Below are positions 1 through 10,419 of a DNA stretch of 64,000 nt, in pieces. Numbering within the stretch: position 1 is the stretch's first letter; each line of letters begins with the position of its first letter. The DNA comes from Prorocentrum cordatum (Eukaryota; Sar; Dinophyceae; Prorocentrales; Prorocentraceae): contig CAUYUJ010019948.1 of assembly GCA_963575745.1 (NCBI GenBank), positions 484,918-548,917 on the forward strand, given 5' to 3'. The position numbers and the translations under genes are program-made. The notes beneath the pieces are model-generated. The model was not told where the DNA came from and made no database searches. It saw nothing but the letters and a program-made list of their open reading frames with translations.

Positions 1-2060
1 CGAAAGGCGCCTCCCGCCACGGCGCGACCACTGGGCTCGCCGCCCCGCCCCCGGACGAAGTCGCCCCGCTCGGGCCCCCGCTAACCGCAGCCGCTCTCGC
101 CATGGGATCCGACATCGGCATGGGCCCGTCGCCTGCCGCGCAGGCGGGCGCGCAGGGCGAGAGCCCGCGCTGCGCCGCCTCGCCAGCGGTGAGGCCTCGC
201 CCCAGCCGCGTGAGCCCAGCAAGCCACAAGCGGTTGCGGTAGACGAAGTAGCAGCACTGCACGACCACCGCGAAGCGAACCACCAAGATCACCATCTCGC
301 AAACGTCGTGGAAGACCAGGCCGATGTCCCAGGACACGCTCTGCACGAGGTCGCCAGCCGCCTCGAGGATGTCCTGGGTCAGCCTCACGCTAGCGCGAAG
401 ACCTTCATCCACGAGGGAGGCCGTGCGCACCGCGGCCGCCACCACCAACACATGCGGATGCTGTTCGCCAGGGCGATGCCACCGCTCTCGACTGCGGCCG
501 CGCCCGAGACCGATTGTGCCACGCACAGGCCCACGAGCATGCCCTTAGCGTGGTCGTAGCTCTGGCTGGCCTTGCGCGTAGCCGGGAAGCCTGCCGCCGC
601 CGAGGAACCGCCGAGCGGTCTGGAAGTCGCCGCCGGCGGATATGCTGCTGCCAGCATCTCCTCGTGCTTCCGGTCAGTGTAAGCCCGGCCGCCCAGCCAC
701 TGACCCGTCTTAGCCCAGAAGTCGTCGATGTACTTCTTCCAGACCGACCCGTAGCGCCCACGGCCAGTGCCAGTGAACAGCTCGTCGGTGCAGAACTGGA
801 AGTCGAAAGGCCCCGCGGCGGGGCCGAGCTGCAGCACCTCCGGAAGGTGGCAGCCAGTCGGCCAGCACCGCAAGGATCTCCTTCGCGCGCTCGGTGTTCA
901 CGAGCAAGTATCCCGCGGGCCCCGCCCACGCCTGAGATGAAGGCGCAGCCGACCAGCTCGCCCTTGACGTCGCGGCACCTGCGACTGAAGTAGACGAACA
1001 TCACCATCGTGCGGTTGACCATGCGGTAGCCCGCAACTGTGCGACGCCGACGGCCACTGGCATGCCCCTTGGTCGGGAAGGCCCAGCTGCCCCAAGGCGA
1101 GGCCCCGCGCGAGCACAGGCCCTGCTCGACGCCAGCCTCGAGCCCCTCGCGGACGATGGTCGCCTCGGGGCCCTTCAGGCGAATCGGCGGGCCTCGCGCA
1201 GGCAGGCCGGTCGTTGCGACGTCGGGCTCGAAGCCCCGCAAGACTGTCCGCGCAGAACCCTTAACCCAGAACGCCTCGGCCTGCAGACTGATCATCTCCT
1301 CCAGCGCCTGCAGCTCCTCGCTCCCCAGGTGCTTGTAGCCCGGGCACTCGCCGGCGAGCCCCACTGCCTCCAGCACCTGGGCCCCGTGCGCCGCCGAGCG
1401 CCGCGGGGGCACCTTAACTTCCGCGAAGCGGAAGCATTGGCCCAGCATCCGGACCGGTCCAGGTCCCAGTCGCCTTTCTTGGCCAGCTCGGCCCAGCGCG
1501 CCTTCGCAGCAGCAGCCGCAGGCTCCCACCGCGCCTTGCGCTCCGCCATCTCGGCCTCGCTCAGCTTATTCACCGACCTCGTCGCGCCCGTCGTCGGCGC
1601 CTCCGTGCGCCCTGGCTCGCAGGGCAGGCGAGGCCCGTCCAGCGGTCGCGTGGCCCCGACGATGAGGTTGCCAGCCTCAGGCCCCGGCCTGGCCGCGGCT
1701 GCGGTAGGTCCGCACGGGTCGGCCCCGCTGCTGCCAGCAAGAGGCTTGACGACCCCGCGGCGACACTGCGCGCCCAGGAGCTTCAGCGTGAAGTTGCCCA
1801 CGACGATGTGGGGTTTCTGCATGGCCATGGGCTCCTCGTCGGGGCTCTGGCAGCCGAACATGCAGCCGTCGGGGCGCACGTACTCCCACCCTCCTCGCCA
1901 CGAGCGCGGGGGCCCGCGGGCCCTCGAAGGAGCCCAGGCAGCCCGCCGCGTCGAGGTGCTCGAGGCCGTCCATCGTGAAGGACGCGAGCGCGAAGGCGGC
2001 CGCGTCTGGCTGATGGCCGCCGAGGCTGCTCCACATGGAGAGCAGGGCAGCGCCCAGTGA
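1..2060 (-). pseudogene. Degenerate retroelement fragment with reverse transcriptase
   Basis: The coding signal changes frame at least three times along the minus strand (near 1,895, 1,470 and 870), so no intact product is possible. The first part (about 2,040-1,470) carries a segment with GCMFGCQSP and KPHIVVGNFTLKLLGAQC. The RT fingers follow at about 1,270-985: PIRLKGPEA, then SPWGSWAFPTK, then an Arg-rich stretch and GYRMVNRT, which match the conserved lead-in of Ty3/Gypsy-type RTs. The catalytic box YIDDF lies near 730. The first palm aspartate is not evident: the expected place reads GVGGARG, although this may be sequence decay. Downstream (about 600-200) is LVGLCVAQSVSGAAAVESGG, then a region predicted to cross a membrane (MVILVVRFAVVVQCCYFVY). 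The copy is cut by the left edge of the window. RT identity is confident; the element class is not. Confidence 0.75.
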
Positions 2061-2149
2061 GCCGATGCGGGCCTCAGCGCTTCGAAGAGCAGGTAGCGGA
2101 GCCTGTCGCGGTCCTTCGCCTTGCTAAGGTTCCAGTAACCGAATACCTT

Positions 2150-2269
2150 CGAGAATAAACACTAGGGGATAATAAAGTTCGGGGTTCAGGGGGAGATAAT
2201 AAAAGTAGCCCACCAGACCTCAGCATAATCTCGAAGTAAGAGATGATCAAGAGGAGACCAAGCCGAGCA
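2150..2269 (+). repeat. Copy of the 'GGATAA..AAGTTCAGG' boundary repeat
   Basis: A short stretch with GGGGATAATAAAGTTCGGGG resembles three longer copies at 5,433, 12,374 and 13,012, all in the same orientation. Each copy marks the edge of one of the element-like modules in the left part of the window. Confidence 0.5.
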
Positions 2270-3092
2270 CGTTTTGAGACATCCTTGGCGTTTAGTCTTC
2301 ATAGAAATATCCTCAACAATGGCTTATCTCGCTGGAGACATCCTCGGCAAATCCCTTGTTTCGCTTGAGACATCCACAAACTATTGCTTATTTCGCTTGA
2401 GACACCGTCAAACTATTGCTTATTTCGCTTGAGACATCCTTTGTGTTTTTTCGCTTGAAACATCATCAAACTATTGCTGATTTCGCCTGAACATCCTGAA
2501 ACTATTCCGTATTTCGCTTGAGACATCCTGAAACTATTGCTTATTTCGCTTGAGACACCGTCAAACTATTGCTTATTTCGCTTGAGACATCCTCGACATA
2601 ATTGTTTTTTTTCGCTTGCAACATCCTCAAACTATTGCTGCTTTCGCCTGAAACATCCTGAAACTATTGCGTATTTCGCTTGAGGCATCCTGAAACTATT
2701 GCTTATTTCGCTTGAGACATCCTCAAACTATTGCTTGAGACATCTTCAAACTATTGCGTATTTCGCTTGAGACACCCTCAAACTATTGCTTATTTCGCTT
2801 GAGACACCCTCAAACTAACTTGCTTATTTCGCTTGAGACATCCTCGAACTAATGGTGTTTCGCGTGAGACATCCTCAAACTGTTGCTTAGTTCGCTGGAG
2901 GCATCCTCAAACTATTGGTTGAGACATCCTGAAACTATTGCGTATTTCGCTTGAGACATCCTCAAACTATGGCTTATTTCGCTTGAGACACCCTCAAACT
3001 ATTGTTTATTTCGCTTGAGATGTCCTCGAAATAATTGTGTTTTTTCGCTTGGGACCTCCTCGAAAATATGTTCTTTTCGCTCGATGGTTCTC
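2270..3092 (+). repeat. Minisatellite, about 33-bp unit, roughly 25 copies
   Basis: The unit contains GAGACATCCTCAAACTATTG followed by CTTATTTCGCTT. Copies vary in the bases around GAGACA (GAGACACC, GAAACATC, GAGGCATC) and in length. The array lies immediately downstream of the Ulp1-like gene on the minus strand. Further blocks of the same unit are at 5,176-5,410 and 13,225-13,590, with diverged ones at 16,166-16,330, 16,842-17,000, 25,920-26,240 and 27,395-27,735. Confidence 0.9.
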
Positions 3093-3096
3093 GCGG

Positions 3097-5401
3097 TTAA
3101 AGCTTCATGCACGCGAGCTCGAAGTCCTTGGCTGTCCTCGGCAAAAAGCCTTTGTGGCGCACTTGCTCGAAGTGCTCGCCCATGCAGGCTCGGCAGCCTT
3201 TACTGCCATCCTTGAGCTGCAAGCATTTCTTGCACTCCTTGGCTGCTTGCAGTGCTGCCTCGAGGTTGGCGTGCTTGGGCTCGGGCACGAACGGATCCGG
3301 GGCCTTGCCCTTGGCCTTGGCCTTGGCCTTGCCCTTGGGCTTGGCGTCGCTCGCGTTCTTCAGCTTCTCGATCCACTCGTTACCTCGGGCGCAGATGTCG
3401 CTGATGCTGCTTGGCGGCTGGCGGCCCTCGCCGCGGAGCTCGCGCAGGGCGCGCTCGAACCACCTCGTCACCCACAACCCGCAGGACCACCCATCCACTT
3501 GGCATCTCGAGTTGCTCGGAGGGGGGCACTCCGCCTCAGGCCCAAAGAGCTTGCGCAAGATTCTCGTGGCCGCCTCCTTGGCGGACTCGGACGGCACCTT
3601 GAGAGAGTCTCGGTACTCGATGGCCACGTCCTGGAATTCCTCCTTGGTCACCTTGAGGTACGGGTAGTGCATCGGGTTGTCGGACCAGACGCAGATGAGC
3701 AGAACCTTGGCGTTCTCGATCCTCTCGCGCCAGGCCTTATGCTCCTCTTGCGCCTCGGCAGTGGCCGCGTCGTCGCCATGGTCTTCTCGAGCCCAGAGAA
3801 CTGCAATCGTCGGCTCGATTAGCTCGACGCCTGGCGGCTGGCCAACTCGTTCCGCGATCTCGCCAATGAGAGCCTTCATCGTGCCGAGCTCGAGGGTCCT
3901 GTTCTTCTCGACGAACTCGCAGTTGGTGATGGCTAAGTGCTTGGCCAGCTCGGTGCGCCTGGCCTTCCTCAGGGTTCGGTAATCCATCTTGGCGGGCTTG
4001 GCCTTCGTCCACTCCTCCTCGACCACGACCTCCCAAGCTCGAGGACCGACGGATGGGGGCGAACTCCGCTCGGTTTCCGCTGCCCTTCCGCTCGGCTTCC
4101 GCGCGAGTTCCCTTCCGCTCGGTTTCTGCGCCAACTTCCGCTCGGCTTCCGCTGGCCCTTCTGCTCGGCTTCCGCTCGCGCCCAATTGGCCCTCGAGCAT
4201 GGCTGGAGCGGATCTGGAAGATCGCCGACGTCTCGACCTCGAGCACTCGGAACTGGTACTCGCCCTCGGTGTCCATGACGCTCCAGACGTCTTGGATTCT
4301 CCCGCGCCTCCCCTCGTGGACGCACTCCTCGTTGACGCGGATGCTCTCGCCGTGCCAGGGCGAGTCCTTGCACTCCTTGAGGCCCGCTTGGCCTCTCTTC
4401 TTGTCCTGGGCGCTCTGGTTCCGCTTGGCCTTCCCCTTCTGCTTGAACTTCTCTGCGAAGCTCCCCATCGGCTTGGGGGCTCGCCCCGACAGCTTCGCCC
4501 TGGCGATGCCTCGGCTCTTGCTGTCGAGGGCGTCTCGGCCATCCTGGTTGCGCTTCGCCTTGTTCCACTTGGCCGCCAGCTTGCCCACGTACTGGCTTCG
4601 GAACTTGCTCGCCCACTTCTCCTTGCGTTTTTTTCGCCGGTGGCGCACTCGGTCCGTGAGGGCGTGCGGGAACTGGATCTCCTTGATGCGCTCCTCGGGC
4701 GGCCTGAGCATGTCTCGCTGCTCGTCTGTGAGCTCGAGGTGTAGCCCTGCAAGCTCGAGGAGGCAGGGGTTCTCGTCGTCCGCGTAGTCCTTCGGCAAGT
4801 CCTCGACTCGGAAAATAAAAAAAAAAAAAAAAAAAAACAAAAAAAAAACAAAAACCAACAAAAAAAAAAAAAAAAAAAAAAAACAAAAAAAAAAAAAAAA
4901 AAAAAAAATAAGAAAAAATAAAATAAAAAAAAAAAAGTAAACAAAAAGAATAAGGCACTCGCCGTCCAGTGCGCTCCAGTCGGGAATCGGGGGGACGTTC
5001 TCGGGCCAGCTCGCAACCGCGTCGAGTCTCTCCTTGGCCAGTCTCGGCTCGATGCCTCGGCCAGGCTCGGTGGAGTAGCTCCACGGCTCCTCGCCTGTGA
5101 CGACCTTCAGCTCGGTCTGCTCGGTCGGCCTCGCCGCGGCTCCTCCCTCCTCCACCTCCTCCTCCTTATCCTCTGAGACATCCTCGTCTACTTGTTTCGC
5201 TTGAGATATCCTCGACGAATCGCTCGTTTCGCTTGAGACATCCTCGTCGAACCTCTCGGTTCGCTTGAGACATCCTCGAGCAATTGCTGTTTTCGCTCGA
5301 GACATCCTTAAGAAACGTATCGTTTCGCTTGAGGCATCCTTTAGTATATGCTTGTTTCGCTTGAGACATCCTCGAGTATATGCTTGTTTCGCTTGAGACA
5401 T
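3097..5401 (-). CDS. Ulp1-like (C48) cysteine protease gene with one GC-AG intron and a frame change
   Basis: The C-terminal half reads like a Ulp1/SENP SUMO-protease core. YRDSL (near 3,615) would hold the catalytic Asp, and CQVDGWSCGLW (3,473-3,507) the oxyanion-hole Gln and the nucleophilic Cys. A His candidate lies in NPMHYPYL. After it come Lys-rich repeats and a Cx2C-x10-Cx2C motif (ECKKC...CRAC) that may bind zinc. The N-terminal half (LPKDYADDENPC..., then Lys/Arg-rich) has no recognised domain. A 156-base intron fits: the donor is G|GCGAGT and the acceptor CCGAG, and splicing joins GAC to GTC-GAG. Near 4,195 the reading frame changes inside a repetitive Arg/Glu/Ser-rich linker, so this copy is either broken or has a second intron there. 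The apparent N-terminus runs into the minisatellite, so the true start is uncertain. The 3-prime end abuts the same minisatellite. Ulp1 domains ride on some DNA transposons, which would fit the repeat-flanked setting. Confidence 0.65.
4807..4962 (-). other. Intron, GC-AG, almost pure poly-T on the coding strand
   Basis: The donor GCGAGT and the acceptor ...TTTTCCGAG give a phase-1 join (G|TC) that keeps the frame. The length, 156 bases, is divisible by three, so the unspliced frame also stays open as a long run of Phe codons. Dinoflagellates are known to use GC and GA donors. Confidence 0.65.
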
Positions 5402-5410
5402 CCTCGGAAT
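5176..5410 (+). repeat. Second block of the 33-bp minisatellite, about 7 copies
   Basis: Repeated CGCTTGAGACATCCTCG units sit at the 5-prime side of the Ulp1-like gene and are translated at its apparent N-terminus (DVSSETS..., MSQAKQ...). This block and the 2,270-3,092 array bracket the gene. Confidence 0.85.
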
Positions 5411-5432
5411 AGCTCATCCGCCTCGGTGCCCC

Positions 5433-5650
5433 TGGATCATCAACCGCGGCGATAATAAAGTTCAGGCGGGCGGAGGAATGGAGAAAGCGATGTGCAACAA
5501 CAAAAATAAGAAGAAACAATAAGAAATATAAAAAAGAAAAAATCAAAAATACATGAAAACAGAGGAGGAGGAGAAAGAGAAGGAAAAACCTCAAGTTCAA
5601 ATGTTTTAGATTTTATGTACAAGCGCTTTCTGAAAATTAAAAATTTTATG
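5433..5650 (+). repeat. Left flanking copy of the DIRS-associated repeat
   Basis: It starts TGGATCATCAACCGC, continues GATAATAAAGTTCAGG, is A-rich in the middle with ATACATGAAAA, and ends TACAAGCGCTTTCTGAAAAT. The same ordered blocks recur at 12,374-12,975, to the right of the DIRS-like element. That copy is longer because of GA and poly-A expansion. Confidence 0.75.
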
Positions 5651-5810
5651 ATTCACGCTTCACTCCCCATGCCAACATGACGACGATGCTCATTACATTT
5701 TGCCGGGGCCAACTGCTTATGACCACTTCAAAAGCTCTGAATCGGGATCGCCTGCTCGGCAGGCGGCACGAGACGCTAGCAGCTCCGCTGCCTCCAAACT
5801 GAAGCCCCTA
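5648..5810 (+). repeat. 163-bp direct repeat, copy 1
   Basis: It is nearly identical to 5,939-6,101, with the same length and only a few substitutions. It starts ATGATTCACGCTT and ends GAAGCCCCTA. Both copies lie just beyond the 3-prime end of the DIRS-like pol gene. Confidence 0.95.
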
Positions 5811-5938
5811 GAAGGAAGAAGAGGAAGGAGGAGAAAAGGGAAGGACGGCGGGCCGCTAAAAAACTTGAGCATATATGCATACGGAAACACATGTCGGCAT
5901 TCAACGTACCGCTAATCATTCAAGAGCGAGCTCTACAC

Positions 5939-6101
5939 ATGATTCACGCTTTACTCCCCATGCCAAAATGACGACGATGCTCATTACATTTTGCCGGGGC
6001 CAACTGCTTATGACCACTTCAAAAGCTCTGAATCGGGATCGCCTGCTCGGCAGGCGGCACGAGACGCCAGCAGCTCCGCTGCCTCCAAACTGAAGCCCCT
6101 A
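5939..6101 (+). repeat. 163-bp direct repeat, copy 2, ending in the pol stop codon
   Basis: This is the second copy of the repeat at 5,648-5,810, offset 291 bases. Its last three bases (CTA) are the TAG stop of the DIRS-like polyprotein on the minus strand. The repeat is therefore part of the element's 3-prime terminal structure, as expected of the split direct repeats of DIRS-like elements. Confidence 0.95.
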
Positions 6102-6860
6102 CCCACCCCCAAATAGTGAATTGGCCCGCTGGCTGATCGCTTTCGCCAGCGCGGTGCCGAGGGCGGGCGGATACGGGCAGGCGCGGGGCGTCCAGAAATT
6201 TCCCTGGGAGTCCTTACCTCGCAGGGTAATGTGTTTTTTCCCGGAGGCACCACAGCGAGCTTGTGTTCCTGAACATGTGAGCAGAACATCATCTAATTCT
6301 GGCAAGTTAAAAGTCAGAAAGATCGTGGCTTTCCGCCACGGCACGTTGTACTGGCAGTAATCCACACGATGGAACTTTGCCTTGTATGCATTAGCCAAAT
6401 CAAGCAATTGCGGCGTCATCCAGTGCCTGGACGAGGCAGGATTTTCAATCAGCACGAAAAGGTTGGCGGCGACGGCCTCCTCGACCAGGCTTAGGATGTT
6501 TCTGAAAATTACATTAGCGCTGTCTATCTTCCTCTGATCGGCGGGAGCGAGAGCAGGCAGGCAAAAAATATGCTGGTCACTACGCAGCGGCGGCGGCCCA
6601 AGGCCGTCATTCTTTCTGGCCCTCGACCAAGTCTTGCAATCCAGGCCGAAGTGCAGGCCGCACAGTCGACGCTGGCGGATGCGCTGCCGGAAGCCCTCGA
6701 TCACTGCGGGGACCTCGAGGTCGGCCGCAGCCCCGTCGATGTAGTCCCAGCCCTCGGCAGCAAGCCCGCACTCGCCGACGGCGGCCGCGAGGTGAGCGGA
6801 CCCGCACGTGAGCTCGGCGAAGGGCGGGATCCCTGAGCTGAGACCGGGCGGCGGCCCGAA
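6099..6860 (-). CDS. C5-methyltransferase-like domain of the DIRS-like pol
   Basis: This is the last domain of the polyprotein, about 240 residues, ending SLFGGG and TAG. It reads as a Rossmann-type methyltransferase. A motif-I-like start ELTCGSAHLAAAVGE is near 6,800. FGLDCKTWSRA near 6,620 is in the position of the catalytic PC loop. GPPPLRS follows. LIENPASSRHW near 6,430 resembles the ENV motif, and QYNVPWRKATIFL near 6,340 the QRR-type motif. The expected PPC is changed to LDC, though a cysteine remains. Dinoflagellate retrotransposons have been reported to carry C5 DNA methyltransferases; whether this domain belongs to that group or is a diverged relative cannot be decided by eye. Its frame differs from that of the recombinase just upstream, so a frameshift lies near 6,850. 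Confidence 0.6.
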   Translation of the reverse strand, partial: FGPPPGLSSGIPPFAELTCGSAHLAAAVGECGLAAEGWDYIDGAAADLEVPAVIEGFRQRIRQRRLCGLHFGLDCKTWSRARKNDGLGPPPLRSDQHIFCLPALAPADQRKIDSANVIFRNILSLVEEAVAANLFVLIENPASSRHWMTPQLLDLANAYKAKFHRVDYCQYNVPWRKATIFLTFNLPELDDVLLTCSGTQARCGASGKKHITLRGKDSQGNFWTPRACPYPPALGTALAKAISQRANSLFGGG

Positions 6861-8038
6861 GCGGCGCGGAGGGCCTTGCTCGGCAGGCCCGCGGGGCCGC
6901 CGGCGGGCCGCCTGCGCCGCCCGCGCAGCCCGAGGCTCGTCAACACCAGCCCTTCGAGCTTGCCCGGCGCCTCCCGTGCCCGCCTGAGCAGCGCGGGGGG
7001 CAGCGAGGCCTCCTGCTGCTGGACGAGGGCGTGGGCCTCGTAGCGCCTGACGCTCTTGTCGGAGGCCCACCTTCCGCGCTCCTTGATCTCGGGCAGCGAG
7101 CGCTGCCGTCGGAGCCGGTCGTGGGAGGGGCCCCCGTGCCGGAGCTGGCACAGCACAAACCTGTTGGGGATGCCCAGGGCGCGGAGCGCGGCGGCCCAGA
7201 CGTCCCGCAGCTGCAGCGCCGTCAGGTCGAAGAGCGGCCGAGAGGGCAGCCCCGCCTTCAAGCTCTGGAGCGCGCCCCCTAGCCACAGCGCCTCCGTGGA
7301 GTCCAGCAGGAGGGACTCGTCGGACAGCCTGACCTTGCTCACCTCGCCGCGGTCGCTGGGGTGCAGGTTCACGGCGAAGAAAGGCGACGACGTCGTGGGC
7401 GGCACCAGGTCCTGCTCCAGAAGGCCTTCCGCCTCGGAGGGGCGCAGGTAGGCCAGGAACATGGCGAGCACCATCAGGGCGGCCGCTGGCTGCTTGAGGG
7501 TCGTGATCATGACCTGGGCAATCAGAGCAGTCACCACCCAAGGGATCGGGGGGCGTGTGACTCCTGGGTCGAGCCGCTCCCATCCCTGCAGCGCCCGCGA
7601 CAGCCGCGGGAGGCGCAGCCCACCGCGCCGGGAAAAGTCGGGGTGCTCCGAGACGAACGCCGCGTAGACCCGCTGGACCGCGCCCTTGTCGAGACCCTCG
7701 GCCCAGGCGAAGTTGGCGTAGTTCGTCAGCGCCAGGTCGGCCGCCGCGGGGGTGTCGAGCGAGAGCCCGTTCACGGCGACAAACTGCCTGAGCTCGACCA
7801 TGCACTCCGCGTAGGTCTTCTGGGTGTCGGGAGCCACGGCGTTGGTCTCCAAGAACGACTGCGAGCCCGCGGGCACCAGCTGGAAGGTCCCTGTGGCCGC
7901 CGCCCGCCTCGCCGATCGCTCCTCGCGGGAACTCCCCGCGAAAGGCCGCCCTCGCAGCTGCTCCTTGCGGGGCGCAGCCCGAGCCTGGGCGACTCGGCGC
8001 GCGGGCGCGCGGCGCAGCCGCGAGGTCTCCATGCGGGC
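6860..8038 (-). CDS. Tyrosine recombinase of the DIRS-like element
   Basis: The N-terminal part (TFQLVPAGSQSFLETNAVAPDTQKTY...) resembles a SAM-like core-binding domain of integrases. The catalytic part has AYLRPSEAEGL (first Arg, near 7,440), CQLRHGGPSHD (the His/Arg box, near 7,135), and GRWASDKSVRRYEAH (Trp and the Tyr nucleophile, near 7,040). In DIRS-like elements the enzyme integrates a circular cDNA without target-site duplication. The domain is open for about 380 codons in one frame. That frame differs from the RT/RNase H frame upstream and from the methyltransferase frame downstream. The first in-frame ATG is within an Arg-rich linker, so it is more likely a polyprotein segment than a separate gene. 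Confidence 0.8.
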
Positions 8039-8039
8039 G

Positions 8040-10419
8040 CCCCCACCGGCGTGAGCCCTTGTCCGAGTGGTTCAGCTCAGACGGGATCCAGCGATTCTCG
8101 AACCGAACGTTGGCTGCGACGGAGTAGGCTGCCTCTCGGCGGCAGCACAGGAGCAGGCCAAAGGCTGAGCACCTGCCCCGAGACAGCGCCAAGACGGTCC
8201 CCAGATTGTCCCCGAGCTTCAGGTGCCGCTTGTTGAAGGCCCTCGTGGACCCGAGGATGTGCCTAGAGGCCGCGTTGCTGGCCCTGCCCTCCAAGACCGT
8301 GATGCTTTCCGATACGTGGAATGGGGCCGCGAACACTTCGGTCCAGGCCTCCTCGCTGAGCACGCTGTGTGGGACCTCGGCGAAGTCCGGATTGAGCTCC
8401 CAGGGGTCCTCTGAGCCTAGGGGGTACTCGACGCTCTTGACAGCGTTGACATCCCCGAAGACATCCATGTTGACATAGCCGCGGGGCCCCTCGGAGCCCT
8501 CCCTGACGATCGCCTCGCGCGGGTCCCCGTAGGTGTCCTCGTTGGAGCCCTCCCCGAAGATGGCCTCGCACGGGTCCCCGTCCGCGCCCTCGTTGGAGCC
8601 CTCCCCGAAGCTGGACGCAAGAGCAGACTTCCTCGCAGACACGGCCGTCGGCACTCGGTACCGCCACCTCTCACTCACTCTCCCGATGGACGAGACGACG
8701 GAGACAGGGAGGTTGGTTGTTGCCGCGGCCATCCCGGAAAGGCACGCGTCACTGGCGACAACAATCGGGCTCCATGGCATTCGCAAGTTACTGAACATGA
8801 CGCTGAGCAAAGACCGGCACTGGGCAACTTCCGCCGCTGCCGAGGGCCACAGGCGTCTCCTCTCTGCGTAATGCTCTCTGATGAAGTCATAGAGTGCCCT
8901 CAAGATGCATAACAACTCTCTCCGAAGCATGATGTGATCAATGACGTGTCCGACGAAACGTTCGATCTCCTTGCCTGTGACCCTCGGCCTCCGCTCAAGC
9001 CAGAGACAAGCCTGCCTGAACCTATCAGTACGCTCTGGGCGTGAGAAGACCATCCCCTGCACCCCGTCGACGAGACGGCCCAAGCTGGAGAAGGTGGACG
9101 AGGCTCGTACGACCTCGTGGATCTCAACGCCGAAGGAAGTCCAACTGGAAATTATATCGTCTAACATATTGTCACACTGGTGCGGGTCTGTCCCCACCAC
9201 GTTTATGTTATCACAATAAGGGAGCAGACGCGGCCTACCCGCCCCCAGGGACGGAACTGGACCATGGTCCGTGAGCAGGCGCTCAGGACCCACCGAGGCA
9301 GCCTGCAGGCATCGAAAGACGTTGCAGCGCTGCCCCAGCCAGAAGGCCCAGTTCCACCCCATCGGAACCACGGAGAGGAAGGGCCAAACCCAACCCCCGC
9401 GCTCCACTTGGGGCGAGTCGACCGCGCTGCACCCCCACTGTGACAACATGGCCTCGGGCACCGGCGGGAGCGAGAAGAACAGTCCGAGCTCCTCCCTCAG
9501 ACCGAGTGCGTAGAAGTAGTTGCGGATGTCGGCCTGCGCGCAGTACAGCGTCTCCTTGAAGCTGCCAGTCTCGTCGACGTCGTCCTGCAGGCAGACCCTG
9601 CCGTAGGGAAGTGCCCATGCTCTGCGGCGGCGCGTGCTTGAAGCGCCTGTTGGGGATGCGGGCGCCCCGCACCAAGCGCTGCTGGCCGTTCTTCTTGCTG
9701 ACAAAGAACGGCGTCACCAAGTCCTTAGGGTTGAAGGTGAAGGAGACCATACCCGCGGACACGAGGTCGCCCACGAACGTCACGTAGGCGTCGTCATGCT
9801 TCCGCAGGTACTCGTCCATGTAAGGGGTGATGGGGGGCTCGGTCTCCACGATCCTGCCCCACTCATCAGCAGAGCGCAGCATGCGCGCCTCGAAGTGCAG
9901 CAGATACTCCCTCCCGACGGGGTCGATCACAGCCTCGACCCGTGGCACCGACGAGCCCACTCTGGGGATGTCTACTCGAGATCTGTCATACCGCACCACC
10001 GGACTCTTAGCCTCCTCGCCTGTGTACGAGAGGTTGATAGCCAGAAGCTCACGAGCGGCCTCACGGCGCGTATACATGGTGTTGGCTCTTGGGGCAGCCT
10101 TCACCTGAGAAAAGATGGCCCGATGGGCCTCCCTCTGAGCAGCATTCGCAGGACCGTGCCGCGGCTGCGGAGGATGAAGTAAGTTGATGCCGTCTATCAC
10201 CTCATTGCATTCAGCCTGAAGTCGGCGACGACGGGCAAGCCTGCGGCGGACGCACTCCGAAGCCCCTTGCCTCGTGGGTGGCGCCACCTCGACCCTCGGC
10301 AGCGGGAAGAAATCTCGCTGGCGGTCTGGCTGAGCGGACAAAACTGCGGCGGGTCGTTCCCGCTCGGGGGCCTGTTGCCGGCAGGAGCGCGGCCCGAAAC
10401 TCCAGCCTGAGGAAGTCAT
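8040..10419 (-). CDS. Reverse transcriptase and RNase H of the DIRS-like element (one frameshift)
   Basis: The frame opens with ATG at 10,419, which overlaps the gag-like stop codon as ATGA. The RT begins near 9,900 (EWGRIVETEPPITPYMDEYL; FFVSKKNGQQRLVRGARIPN). Near 9,620 the frame shifts by one base. The RT then continues with QADIRNYFYAL (first catalytic Asp, near 9,530), VPMGWNWAFWLGQ and YCDNINVVG (near 9,215), where the usual YxDD is YxDN. The RNase H part has SDACLSGM (near 8,745), a Glu in VLEGRASNAASRH, GDNLGTVLALSRGR and SELNHSDKGSR. That is the expected acidic set for the DIRS-type RNase H. A Gly/Glu-rich repeat (FGEGSNE...) separates RT from RNase H. The one-base shift makes this copy a likely pseudogene. 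Confidence 0.8.

Noticed and set aside
2270-3092. CRISPR-like regular repeats of about 33 bp
   Set aside because: Units follow each other without unique spacers, vary in sequence, and lie in eukaryotic transposon-rich DNA with no cas genes.
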